Source: DATLGB01 sp037724045
GTDB lineage: Bacteria > Actinomycetota > Thermoleophilia > Solirubrobacterales > Solirubrobacteraceae
Assembly (NCBI GenBank): GCA_037724045.1
Contig: JBBJOW010000004.1
Span: 34,109 to 98,108, forward strand
Length of the DNA: 64,000 nt
Reading direction: 5' to 3'
A model generated the notes under the pieces. The model saw only the letters and a program-made list of their open reading frames with translations. It was not told the DNA's origin and ran no database searches. A program made the position numbers and the translations under genes. Below, one piece after another: positions 17,175 to 25,258 of this stretch. Each line of letters starts with the position of its first letter. Within the stretch, counting starts at the first letter, position 1.

Positions 17175-18269
17175 TCAGAATTTCGTGTTTGTGCTTTGGC
17201 GTTTGCCGCTGGGATCGATCCAGGTGACGCGCTCGGGGAGCACGTCGAACTTCGCCGAAAGGACGTTGTTTCGCAGGGAGAGGACGACGACGCGTCCGTC
17301 CTTCATATGCGCACGGATGTCGCTCGTGCCGTCGGGCATGAAGCCTTGTACGAGCCCTCCGGCGGTGTAGCTGATTCCGCTTTCGACAAAGAACCTTTCA
17401 CTGATCTCGCCGCAGCCACCTCCGCCGCCTCCGCGGCGATTGAGGTACGTGAAGCATTGCTGACCGGGTGCGATGGTGACCCAGACACGACGCTGTACGT
17501 TCTCCAGAACCAGGTGCGTCTCGCCCGAGACATCTCCGAAGAAAGTGCTGAGCTCGGGCGGCGTCTCGACGATGTTGCTGCGGTCGCGCAGGGCGGCGAA
17601 CGCCTCAACGGCCCGCTGCATCTCCGCGCGCGCCGGAGCCATCGCTCGCTCGAGGTTCATCTCCAACCACCGCTCGTCCAGCGGGCCCGGTCGCTGAGCG
17701 GCGACCGTCCCGTCCGGCGCGACGAGCGCGATCGCGGGAAACGTCCGATATCCCCATCGGCGGGCGAAAAGCCCCTCAGGATCGATGCCAACCTCGTCGC
17801 GGAGGCTCTCCGGAAACGGCATGCGCCGTGCCGCAGCCGCGTTGTCCCGGCTGACGATGTACTCGACGCCACCTCCCTCGGCGGCGAGCGTCGCGTCAGC
17901 TTCCCCGAGCGCCGGCAGGTCATCGACGCACGGCCTGCACCAGGACGCGCCGAACACCACGAGCGTCGCACCGCCGCCCTGATAGGTCGGCGGGCGGTCG
18001 AAGTACTTCCCGAAGAGCGGCTTCATCGGCGGAGCGGGCGCAGGCTCGCCGACGAGCCCCGCCGCCGGGACGGCAGTCGGCGGTGCGGGCGCCTCGCCGC
18101 CGGAGGGCACGAGCGCGACCGCGCCGGCGACGGTGGCAGCGACCGCGAGCGGCGGCGCCACGACGCGAGCCGCGCGCCGAGCGACGCGACGGCGTCGCTG
18201 ACCCGGCGTGTAGTAGCGCTCGGCCGCCTCGACCAATCGCGCTCCGTACTCCACGATGCCGTTGCTCAC
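17175..18269 (-). CDS. membrane-anchored thioredoxin-like protein, ECF partner
   Basis: 364 residues. After a basic cytoplasmic N-terminus and a membrane span (A-V-A-A-T-V-A-G-A-V-A-L-V-P) comes a thioredoxin-fold domain with the active-site motif G-A-S-W-C-R-P-C and Y-R-T-F-P-A-I-A-L-V-A-P-D-G. The C-terminal ~110 residues form a second domain with cysteines Q-Q-C-F-T and G-C-G-E, then G-F-M-P-D-G-T and R-N-N-V-L, matching the sensor domain of the other sigma partners. ATG 18269 overlaps the sigma stop. It may couple extracytoplasmic thiol chemistry to sigma control; that link is inferred. Confidence 0.75.
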   Translation of the reverse strand: MSNGIVEYGARLVEAAERYYTPGQRRRRVARRAARVVAPPLAVAATVAGAVALVPSGGEAPAPPTAVPAAGLVGEPAPAPPMKPLFGKYFDRPPTYQGGGATLVVFGASWCRPCVDDLPALGEADATLAAEGGGVEYIVSRDNAAAARRMPFPESLRDEVGIDPEGLFARRWGYRTFPAIALVAPDGTVAAQRPGPLDERWLEMNLERAMAPARAEMQRAVEAFAALRDRSNIVETPPELSTFFGDVSGETHLVLENVQRRVWVTIAPGQQCFTYLNRRGGGGGGCGEISERFFVESGISYTAGGLVQGFMPDGTSDIRAHMKDGRVVVLSLRNNVLSAKFDVLPERVTWIDPSGKRQSTNTKF

Positions 18270-18805
18270 GTCGCTTTCCCCCCTCGTGATCGAAGCGCTG
18301 CCAAGCCGCGGCTGACCCGCTGCCGGATGACGGACTCCGAGACCTCAAGACGCTCGGCGATATCTGCGTAGCTGGACTCGTCGATCACGCGCGCACGAAC
18401 GGCGTCGGCTTGGTCGGGAGCGAGCCCTTCGAGCATCACCCTGGCGGTCGCGTCGCTCGCGAGCCGCTCGAAGTGCTCGACCACGTCGTTGGTCAATGGG
18501 AGCTCGATGCCGAGTTGCCGACGGGCACGGTCCTCTACGGACCTGCGCTCGTAGCTGCGCTTGAGCAGGTTGTGTGCGATCCCGAACAACCACGTAGTGG
18601 CGGCCGCGGTTCCGCGGAACCGGCGCGCTCCGATCAGCGCGGCAGCGAAGGTTTCGGCCGTGAGGTCCGCCGCGAGTTCTGCGTTTCTGGTGTGATGCAT
18701 GAAGTAGGCCCCGACCGCGCGTTCGTGTCGCTCATAAAAGACGCCGAACGCCGCGGCTTCTCCAGGCGTGGCGAACAACAGATCCTCATCGGAGCGATCG
18801 TCCAT
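18266..18805 (-). CDS. ECF-type RNA polymerase sigma factor
   Basis: 179 residues from ATG 18805 (M-D-D-R-S-D-E-D-L-L-F); an upstream in-frame start at 18853 is less likely. Region 2: F-G-V-F-Y-E-R-H and A-A-D-L-T-A-E-T-F-A-A-A; region 2.4: W-L-F-G-I-A-H-N-L-L-K; region 4: V-I-R-Q-R-V-S-R-G-L-A-A-L. It is the same subgroup as the factors at 5221 and 6861. It is followed by the thioredoxin-like partner, with a four-base overlap. The integrase element begins shortly upstream of it. Confidence 0.9.
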   Translation of the reverse strand: MDDRSDEDLLFATPGEAAAFGVFYERHERAVGAYFMHHTRNAELAADLTAETFAAALIGARRFRGTAAATTWLFGIAHNLLKRSYERRSVEDRARRQLGIELPLTNDVVEHFERLASDATARVMLEGLAPDQADAVRARVIDESSYADIAERLEVSESVIRQRVSRGLAALRSRGGKAT

Positions 18806-18873
18806 CACCCATGAGTGCACCAGAGTCGCGCGTTTGTGACGAGGAGCCTCCAAGACGGGTTCGGGCTCGTGAA

Positions 18874-20023
18874 TCAGGGCTGCCGCTCGTCATGGAGATA
18901 CGCGTCGAGCAGGTCGGCCGCCTGGTTCTCAGACCCCGGCAAGAGGTGCCCGTACCGGTCGAGCGTTACCGTGATTGAGGCGTGCCCCATGAAGGTCTGC
19001 AGCGCCTTGATGTTCACGCCCGCAGCAATCATGAAGGTCGCGTAGGTGTGGCGACACTGGTGCAGTCCTATCGGCCGTAGGCCAGCCGCCAGCCATAGGC
19101 GCTGGGCCCTGGCGCCTATCCCCTTGGCGCTGAAAGCCTGCTCGTCCGACCGCCCGAAGGCAAGTCGGTAGCGCGGTAAGTGTTGACCGTGTCGCTGAAG
19201 TTCGGCGCGGAGGCCGGACGGGATCGGTACACGACGAGTGCCTGCTCGCGACTTCGGGCTTACCTCGCCCTCATAGGCGTCCCAGCTGCGCGCAACTCGG
19301 ATGACGCCGGCGGACAGGTCGATGTCGTCCCAGCGCAGAGCCTGCAGCTCCCCCGCGGCGCAGTCCGGCGTACATCGCCGTGGCCCACAGTGCCCGGTCA
19401 GCTTCTGGAAGAATCGCGAGCAGCTCATCGGCTTCTCGTGGATCGACGACACGGTCACGCCGACTGCGGTTTGCCGGCAACTCGAGGCCCTGCGTCGGGT
19501 TGATCGTGATTTCGCCGCGCACGAGCGCCCGGCGGCAGATCGCGCGCAGAGGCATCAGGGAGTTGCGCACGCTCGACGCGCTGAGGCCGCGTCTGACGAG
19601 GTCGTCGACCAGGCGCTGGACATCGGCGCGCTTGAGCTCGGCGAGCCGAGCTCCGCCGAGCGCGGGGTTGACGTACATGCGCAGCGCCTGCTCGTAGCTG
19701 CGGATGACAGACGGCTTGTACTCCATCCCCGACCGGTTGCGCACCGAGCCCGACTGAGCACCCGCCAGCCATTCCTCACTCGCTTCGCGGACCGACCGCG
19801 CCGATCGTGTGACAAGCGCACCGCGGCGGAGGTCGACCTGGGCGTCCTGCCGCCACTGCTTAGCGGCCGCGAGCGTCGGGAAGGTTCTCTGCAGCCTGCC
19901 ATCCGGCGTGCTTACGACGGCCCGGAACTTCGGTTTGCACGTGCAGTCAGCATCGGCGCGGCTCGGGCACCAGTGTTGGTGGCGGACCTCGATGCCCGCG
20001 GGCTTGCGCGCCGGCCGGCTCAC
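18874..20023 (-). pseudogene. tyrosine recombinase/integrase, one-base frameshift
   Basis: From GTG 20023 (overlapping the excisionase stop) the first frame reads an Arm-type N-terminus with C-P-S-R-A-D-A-D-C-T-C, a SAM-like core-binding domain, and the start of the catalytic domain (M-Y-A-G-L-R-R-G). The frame then changes at a run of five C on the + strand (19350-19354). With four, it continues E-L-Q-A-L-R-W-D-D-I-D. The second frame has H-Q-C-R-H-T-Y-A-T (H-x-x-R), M-G-H-A-S and L-D-R-Y-G-H-L with the nucleophile Tyr. All catalytic positions are present once the register is restored, so a homopolymer sequence error is possible. Confidence 0.8.
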
Positions 20024-20244
20024 GGCTCGACCGTTCGGTAGGCGCTGTCGCTCAGCCAGCGCTGCAGCTCGGTGACTGGAATCAGGCGGCGCCGGCCGCG
20101 CCTGACGACGCGCAGCTCTGGCATGACGTGCTGGTCGAAGAAGTCGACGCTCACCCCGAGTGCGCTGGCCGCTTCGACCTTGCTGAGCGCGAGGCGCGGC
20201 AGGCCGCCATCGTCGCTTTGAGCGGCTGCGGAAACCAGGCCCAT
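20020..20244 (-). CDS. excisionase-like helix-turn-helix protein
   Basis: 74 residues from ATG 20244. The pattern L-S-K-V-E-A-A-S-A-L-G-V-S-V-D-F-F, then V-M-P-E-L-R-V-V-R-R-G-R-R-R-L-I-P-V, then E-L-Q-R-W-L is that of MerR/excisionase-type HTH_17 proteins that bind attachment sites or direct excision. GTGA overlap with the integrase start places both in one operon, as expected for xis-int. Confidence 0.7.
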   Translation of the reverse strand: MGLVSAAAQSDDGGLPRLALSKVEAASALGVSVDFFDQHVMPELRVVRRGRRRLIPVTELQRWLSDSAYRTVEP

Positions 20245-20291
20245 ACATCTATGACGGACGAGCCGACGCCGCTGGGGGTAGGACAGCGCAA

Positions 20292-20645
20292 TCACGTGCG
20301 AACACGCTCCGGTCGAACGAGGTCGCTGCGTTTCGCTGCGACCTGCTCCAGCGGGACCGAGAAGAGCTCGGCGAGGTCGGCGTTGCCGAGGTTTGCAACG
20401 CGCCCGAACTCCCGGTCCGCCATGAGCGACGAACGCGCGACCTGTTCGGCGAAGTCGTCGCGATAGGGGCCGTGCGCTCGTCCGACCGGGACGTCGCGCG
20501 CGTGGAAGCACATCACCGACACGAAGACCCGGTCGGGATGGTCGCCTTCGAGCACCTCGACGTGTGGGGCGAGGTAGAAGCGATTGTCGCCGGCGAGCGC
20601 GGCAAAGCGCCCGCGGAAGACCACGGGCAGCAAGTTCGGGATCAT
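20292..20645 (-). CDS. hypothetical protein, cargo of the integrase element
   Basis: 117 residues with M-I-P-N-L-L-P-V-V-F-R-G-R-F, F-Y-L-A-P-H-V-E-V, V-F-V-S-V-M-C-F-H-A-R-D-V and a helical C-terminus ending near L-F-S-V-P-L-E-Q-V-A-A-K. No family recognised. It is in the same direction as excisionase and integrase, 47 bases upstream, and inside the putative direct repeats. A regulatory, replication or superinfection role would be speculation. Confidence 0.5.
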   Translation of the reverse strand: MIPNLLPVVFRGRFAALAGDNRFYLAPHVEVLEGDHPDRVFVSVMCFHARDVPVGRAHGPYRDDFAEQVARSSLMADREFGRVANLGNADLAELFSVPLEQVAAKRSDLVRPERVRT

Positions 20646-20784
20646 GCTCCTCCTAGGGAGCGGCCTCGTGAATCACTCCCCTCGACGTGCGGCGTGTGAC
20701 CCCGAGGCGACCGAAAGCTGCCGGCCTCAACGCAGGCCAGACGAGTCGCGGGACTTTTCACGCGCTCCAATCCGTAGGGGGGTT

Positions 20785-20970
20785 ATGCGCGTGCGAGCCG
20801 GCGTCGGACTCCTCCTGCTGGGCCTGGACATGCGCTCCGACGACGTGTTCGACGGCGACATCGCGTTCGGTAGCTTTCTGCAGGCGCACCTGTATCTCGG
20901 GGCGCGCGCAGATCCGGGCCGCAGGCGTGAGCTCGCGGCGCTCTTCGACAGCCTGCGGTTCCGCAGGTAG
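20785..20970 (+). CDS. short exported-protein remnant upstream of sigma factor
   Basis: 61 residues from ATG 20785, preceded by a strong AGGGGGG ribosome-binding sequence. The C-terminal part (L-G-A-R-A-D-P-G-R-R-R-E-L-A-A-L-F-D-S-L-R) parallels the end of the 188-residue exported protein at 1808 (G-P-G-V-S-A-E-R-R-A-E-A-V-G-I-L-D-S-L). It holds the same place before a near-identical sigma/TolB pair. I infer a deletion relic of that gene; it may still be translated. Confidence 0.4.
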   Translation: MRVRAGVGLLLLGLDMRSDDVFDGDIAFGSFLQAHLYLGARADPGRRRELAALFDSLRFRR

Positions 20971-20971
20971 G

Positions 20972-21547
20972 GTGGACGACGAGGTGGACGGTGCCGCTCT
21001 GCAGGCCGGTCGCGCGCACGCTGGTCGCGAGCGCGGGCGATCGGATGCGCGTCTCGTCCGCGAGGCGCTCGACGGCTCGTCTCGTGCGGTCGAGCGCCTC
21101 TTCGAGCGACATTGGAACGAGGCCTATCGCGCCGCCTATTGGATCATGCACGACGCCGCCGCGGCGGAGGACGTCGCGCAGGAGGCCTTCCTATCGGTTC
21201 TCGGCGGGCTGGATCGCTTCGACTGCAGGCGCGCGTTCGGGCCGTGGCTGCGGCGCGCGGTCGTCAATCGAGCGATCGACCACACACGCGCCCGCACCGC
21301 TCGGCGCGAGGTTGGGGCCGACGTGCTCTCAGAGCAGGCGGCGGCGGTCGCGGTGCCGGCTCCCGATCCCGACCTGCTCGCCGCGCTTGCGGCGCTGCCG
21401 ATCGATCAGCGCGCGGTGGTAGTCATGCGTCACGTGCTCGAGTGCTCTCCGACAGAAATCGCGGCTGCGCTTGACGTGCCTCGCGGCACGGTGAACTCGC
21501 GTTTGCGACGGGGCCTGGATGCGTTGGGAGTCGCGCTTGCGCCCTGA
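20972..21547 (+). CDS. ECF-type RNA polymerase sigma factor (copy of the 2413 gene)
   Basis: 191 residues from GTG 20972. It matches the sigma at 2413 in opening (V-D-D-E-V-D), region 2 (Y-R-A-A-Y-W-I-M-H-D, A-E-D-V-A-Q-E-A-F-L) and region 4 (L-P-I-D-Q-R-A-V-V-V-M-R-H, V-P-R-G-T-V-N-S-R-L-R-R-G). The two loci are paralogous: sigma followed by an overlapping TolB-like gene. Whether they recognise the same promoters cannot be judged here. Confidence 0.9.
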   Translation: MDDEVDGAALQAGRAHAGRERGRSDARLVREALDGSSRAVERLFERHWNEAYRAAYWIMHDAAAAEDVAQEAFLSVLGGLDRFDCRRAFGPWLRRAVVNRAIDHTRARTARREVGADVLSEQAAAVAVPAPDPDLLAALAALPIDQRAVVVMRHVLECSPTEIAAALDVPRGTVNSRLRRGLDALGVALAP

Positions 21548-23489
21548 GGAGCGACTGAACTCGGCCGCTGCGCCCGACGCTGCGGCCGCCGCCGACCGCG
21601 CCAGGCGGGTCGTGCTCGCCGCGCCGATCGCCCGCCGGCGGCGACGGCGCCGTTGGCTGCCCGCCATGCTCGCAGTGGTCGCCGTCACCGTCGGCGTCGC
21701 GCCGACGGGGGATGCGATCGCGAGCTGGCTCACCGACTTGATCGAGGTCGATCCGACGAGGCCGCCGACGCCTGAGCCGAAGCTGGACGCGCTGCCGGCG
21801 AGCGGGAGCGTGCTGGTCACCGGGTCCGGCGGCGCGTGGTCGATCGCCAGCGACGGCACCCGTGCGCGGCTGGGTGACTACGACGAGCTGGCGTGGTCCC
21901 CGCGCGGGCTGTTCATCGCCGCGGCGACCGGCGACGAGCTACGCGCGATCGAGCGCGACGGAACCGTTCGCTGGCCCGTCCAGGCGTCCGGGCCCGTCGC
22001 GGACCCCGTCTGGTCGCCCTCCGGCTATCGGATTGCCTATCGCGTCGGGCGGCAGGAGCGCGTCGTCGCCGGCGACGGCACGCTCGACGCCACGCTTGTC
22101 GACGGCGTCGCGGACGTGGATGCGGCCTGGCGTCCGGGGCTCGGCCATGAGCTTGCGATCGTCCGGGCCGACGGCGCCGTCGAGCTGTGGTCGGTGGACG
22201 CGCACGAGCGCCTTTGGCGGCTGCCACCGGGCTCTTCACCGGTGCGCCTGCTCTGGCAGGACGAGCAGCACCTCATCATCGTGCGGCGAAACGCGATCGA
22301 GATGCTCGACCTCGGCCGACCACGACAACGCTTCAGCGTGCCGATCGACGGCCCGCTTACCACCGCCGCCCTGCTCAGCGATCAGGTGGCCATCGGTGTG
22401 GGGAATCGCGTGCTGACGGTGCCCCTGCCGCTCAACGACGGTCGCGCAAAGCCCCGGGTACGCCTCACCGTCGACGGCGCGATCACCGATCTGGTCGCAG
22501 ATCCCAACGCTCGCCGGCTCATCGTGGCGTCCGCCGCCGCCGACCAGTGGGTGTTTCTGACGGAGCAGGCGTCGGGGCGAGTCTCCGCGGCGACCGTGCG
22601 CGGCTTCTCGAGCGTCGAGGGCTGGGAGGCGGACCCCCTCGCCTCGGCGTCCATGGGCGACGGCCGGCAGGTCGTCCTCTCCAACCTGCAGGGGAAAAGC
22701 GGGTGCCTGGTGATGAGCGGCATCGACGAGTTCGATCGGCAATGCCTGTACGCGCCCTCGACACGCCGCCCGCAGGTCACCGGGCCGCTGCTGATGGGAC
22801 CCGTGGCGCAGAAGAGCGCGTCGGCGGCGGTCGAGGTGTACGGCGAGACGTCGGCAGCCGTAGACCGAGTGACCGTCTCCTACACGCTGGACGGCAGCCC
22901 AAGCGGCCAGGACGCTGTGCTCCTGCGCGCGACCGATGCCGCGGTGCTGGACCGCGCGGGAATCGCCAAGCCGTTCGGGACCTTCGTCGCCGAGCTGCCC
23001 AGCCAGGCTCGCAACCCGATCGCCACCGCGTACGACTCGGCAGGCCGCGAGCTTGCCCGCGACGGCTACGCGAAGATCGATCCGCACGGCTTCATCGGCA
23101 CCGCCGGACCCGGCGATCTGCCCGAGTACAACGCGACTCCGTGGGCGTACGCCGACGCCGACGTCAGCCCCGCGCTGGGCGACGGGACCACACAGAACTT
23201 CCGCGTCAGCTTCACGACGAGCTTCCGGACCGGGCTCATCGACAGTGAGCGGCGCAGCTACTCCGTGTCCGCATCATCGACCACCCCCGCCTCGGGCTGC
23301 GTCAACGGCCGCGACGCGGGCTTTGCCCCGACACCGGCCGGCAGCCAAGTCTCCACTCTGCTCCGCCTCGACCACGGAGAGGGGGCGGGCACGCGCTGGT
23401 GCGCCGGCCGGTATCGCGGGACGATCAAGTACTACGCGCCGGGCGTGCGCGCGGTCGTCACCCGCTTCGCTTTCGCCGTCGCGCCCTGA
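21519..23489 (+). CDS. membrane-anchored TolB/WD40-like propeller protein (copy of the 2966 gene)
   Basis: 656 residues from ATG 21519, overlapping the sigma gene by 29 bases. It has the same single membrane span and A-P-T-G-D-A-I-A-S-W-L-T-D-L motif as the protein at 2966. The body has the same propeller phrases (L-A-W-S-P-R-G-L-F-I-A-A, W-S-P-S-G-Y-R-I-A-Y), the same F-D-R-Q-C near the middle and E-V-Y-G-E-T-S-A-A-V further on. The C-terminal domain ends with a cysteine-containing segment (S-G-C-V-N-G-R-D). Sensor or anti-sigma function is inferred from position only. Confidence 0.8.
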   Translation: MRWESRLRPEERLNSAAAPDAAAAADRARRVVLAAPIARRRRRRRWLPAMLAVVAVTVGVAPTGDAIASWLTDLIEVDPTRPPTPEPKLDALPASGSVLVTGSGGAWSIASDGTRARLGDYDELAWSPRGLFIAAATGDELRAIERDGTVRWPVQASGPVADPVWSPSGYRIAYRVGRQERVVAGDGTLDATLVDGVADVDAAWRPGLGHELAIVRADGAVELWSVDAHERLWRLPPGSSPVRLLWQDEQHLIIVRRNAIEMLDLGRPRQRFSVPIDGPLTTAALLSDQVAIGVGNRVLTVPLPLNDGRAKPRVRLTVDGAITDLVADPNARRLIVASAAADQWVFLTEQASGRVSAATVRGFSSVEGWEADPLASASMGDGRQVVLSNLQGKSGCLVMSGIDEFDRQCLYAPSTRRPQVTGPLLMGPVAQKSASAAVEVYGETSAAVDRVTVSYTLDGSPSGQDAVLLRATDAAVLDRAGIAKPFGTFVAELPSQARNPIATAYDSAGRELARDGYAKIDPHGFIGTAGPGDLPEYNATPWAYADADVSPALGDGTTQNFRVSFTTSFRTGLIDSERRSYSVSASSTTPASGCVNGRDAGFAPTPAGSQVSTLLRLDHGEGAGTRWCAGRYRGTIKYYAPGVRAVVTRFAFAVAP

Positions 23490-23872
23490 CTCGCTCAGGG
23501 CCGTAGCCCCGAACATCATTCCCCTCAAGGACGTTCGCGGCGCTCCAGGTCGGATGATTGGGCAGCAAGGGTTAATTGGCTGCCCACATCGGGGGTTATC
23601 GCCGCCCAATTGACGTGATCGGCAGCCCGCCGAGGCGCACAGGATGCCCGCGACTCCAGGCGCTACGGCAGGTCCGCGCACGGTCGGTACGCGCTTCACA
23701 TGCAAGCGGTCGCAGGTCGTCACCGGAATCCGAAGGCCGCCGCGAAGGACCTTCAGGACTCCTGTCCGTCTAGTCTGAAGGGGTAGTTGTTGACGGTTGC
23801 GCGTCAATTGTCAGCCTCGCTTCCGCGGGCGTCGGCTGGGCGCAAGACGTTCACGCTCGCCTTCCCCGAGGC
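23490..23872. other. gap with a stem-loop, between convergent genes
   Basis: About 383 bases with no credible gene. A perfect inverted repeat, TGGGCAGC (23559-23566) and GCTGCCCA (23579-23586) with a 12-base loop, lies 70 bases after the propeller gene. No T-run follows, so it could be a terminator of the GC-rich type or an operator. Confidence 0.45.
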
Positions 23873-24085
23873 CTAATGGCGCTGGGCGGGAGGGCGCTTG
23901 CGTTCGGTCGTGAGTTGCTCGTGCGAGATGCTGACGAAGCCGAGCGCGCGCCCGCAGTCGTCGGCAATCTCGACCAGCGCGATCATGTCGCTGGATTGCA
24001 CGACGGTGCCGACGGTGCCGGCCGGCCAGCCACCTGAGTCGCTGAGAAAGCGGACGACGTCGTGCTCGGTTAGGCGCGGCGCCAT
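23873..24085 (-). CDS. DUF4926-like small protein
   Basis: 70 residues with a barrel-like pattern: E-H-D-V-V-R-F-L, then P-A-G-T-V-G-T-V-V, then A-L-V-E-I-A-D and a conserved-looking S-I-S-H-E-Q-L. This resembles DUF4926, short proteins often found next to toxin-antitoxin or defence genes. It is 60 bases downstream of the Abi-like HEPN gene on the same strand, so the two may act together. Function unknown. Confidence 0.5.
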   Translation of the reverse strand: MAPRLTEHDVVRFLSDSGGWPAGTVGTVVQSSDMIALVEIADDCGRALGFVSISHEQLTTERKRPPAQRH

Positions 24086-24145
24086 GATCTGAGTGTCGCA
24101 GCGCGGCAGGGGTGAAGGGGTTTCGTACTCGTCGATTCGCGGCGG

Positions 24146-24805
24146 CTACGGTTCGGGTCGTTCGGCGGCGACTTCGTCGAAGCGCGAGTGTGTCCTGATC
24201 CAAGTGGCCGCCTCGGGGTCGATCAACGACGCGAGACGGAGCAGCTCGTCGTGGTGGCGTTGGATCGGGCGGCGGATGATCGTCTCGTGATGGGCGATGC
24301 GGTTGCGGAAGGGCACGAGGCTCGCCATCGTGGCGGCGATCTCTGCACGGTCGCCGCCGCCGTGGGGGAACGCACGGTGCAGGTGGCTGACCCAGAGCGA
24401 GTCGTACTTCTTGTCGAAGAGGGCTCGCCAGAAGCCGAACGACAAGCCGGCCACCACGCGACCGCGGGTCGGCTTCTTCCCTTCGCGGCGGATTCGGCCG
24501 ATCGTCTCTGCGACGCGTTTGCGTGACTGGGCATTGAGGATCGCGGGATCCTCGAGCCACGTCTCTCGCGGCGGTGCGCTGGAGTCCACTGGCTTGAAGC
24601 GATCGTCGATCGCGTTCCGCAGCAGGACCTCGACGTGGTGAAGTGTCTCGAGCAACACGGAGGAGACGCGCGCGTTCCAGACGTAAAGCTGTGCGGCGAG
24701 CTCGTGCCGCCCGTCAGCCTCGTCGAGGTAGGGCCGGAAGCGTGGCTCTGTGAACCACCGCCTGGCTTGGCCGGGTGTGAGATCGCTTGCCCGATCCGGC
24801 GTCAT
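24146..24805 (-). CDS. Abi-like HEPN protein (abortive-infection type)
   Basis: 219 residues, largely helical. The C-terminal half carries R-N-R-I-A-H-H-E, the R-x4-6-H HEPN ribonuclease motif of Abi-like (AbiD/F-type) proteins. The N-terminus has A-A-Q-L-Y-V-W-N-A-R-V and L-L-R-N-A-I-D-D-R-F, also typical. Such proteins act in the cytoplasm by cleaving RNA after phage infection and are kept quiet by a partner or by low expression. The antitoxin, if any, would be the DUF4926-like gene just downstream; that pairing is inferred. Confidence 0.75.
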   Translation of the reverse strand: MTPDRASDLTPGQARRWFTEPRFRPYLDEADGRHELAAQLYVWNARVSSVLLETLHHVEVLLRNAIDDRFKPVDSSAPPRETWLEDPAILNAQSRKRVAETIGRIRREGKKPTRGRVVAGLSFGFWRALFDKKYDSLWVSHLHRAFPHGGGDRAEIAATMASLVPFRNRIAHHETIIRRPIQRHHDELLRLASLIDPEAATWIRTHSRFDEVAAERPEP

Positions 24806-25142
24806 GGCGGTAACCTAGATGGCGTATGCCCCAGGTAAGGCTCTCCCGCTTCGGCGGTGATCCCCCTGGGGCTCCGTCGTTCTGAGGGTTGTTCGGCGCT
24901 ACCGGTCGATGTTGCGGTAGCTGTCAAGGTGCCGGTTCGGATCGCGTGGATGGGCGATGCTTGCCGAGCGGGCACTGGCGATCGGCTGGCGGACCCGAAG
25001 CACGCCGGCGGCATGGTCCGGAGACGTCCGCCGCGGTTCGGAGTCCCGGTTTCCCCGATTCTTTCCCCGAGTCGCCCGGTCCGCTTCCGAGAACGACGGC
25101 ACAGAGCCAAGACTTGGGGCTCCAGAGACAGGAGGCCGAGGA
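24806..25142. other. gap upstream of the tRNA-Ser remnant, nothing recognised
   Basis: About 337 bases without a credible gene. Open frames on the reverse strand here read G-G-G-G-I-R-T-L-G-like sequence, a usual false protein made by the complement of a tRNA-Ser 3' end. The 5' half of the tRNA is not present. Confidence 0.5.
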
Positions 25143-25200
25143 CTTGAAACCAGTGAGCCGGTAACCCCGGTTCCGAGGGTTCGAATCCCTCCCCCTCCGC
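25143..25200 (+). repeat. tRNA-Ser 3'-end copy (attachment-site remnant)
   Basis: The sequence starts with cttgaaa, the anticodon loop of a UGA-anticodon tRNA-Ser, and runs through a variable arm, the T-loop ggttcgaatcc and the acceptor end ccccctccgc. There is no matching 5' half, so it is not a functional tRNA. A near-identical copy lies at 29856-29914. Such 3'-half duplications are left by integration at a tRNA gene. Confidence 0.75.
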
Positions 25201-25258
25201 TGCTGTAGCCGTTTTCCCTGCTAGACAGTTGCTTCTTGGGTCGGTCCTGAAGGCGTTC

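Larger units (their letters stand above)
18866..20675. mobile_element. small integrative element (integrase, excisionase, one cargo gene)
   Basis: The sequence CTCGTGAATCA occurs at 18866-18876, across the integrase stop, and again at 20665-20675, just upstream of the third gene. Between the copies lie only a tyrosine integrase, an excisionase-like gene and one hypothetical gene, all on the reverse strand. An 11-base direct repeat at both edges fits an attachment-site core. The element is only 1.8 kb and its integrase is frameshifted, so it is probably immobile or satellite-like. Confidence 0.45.
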
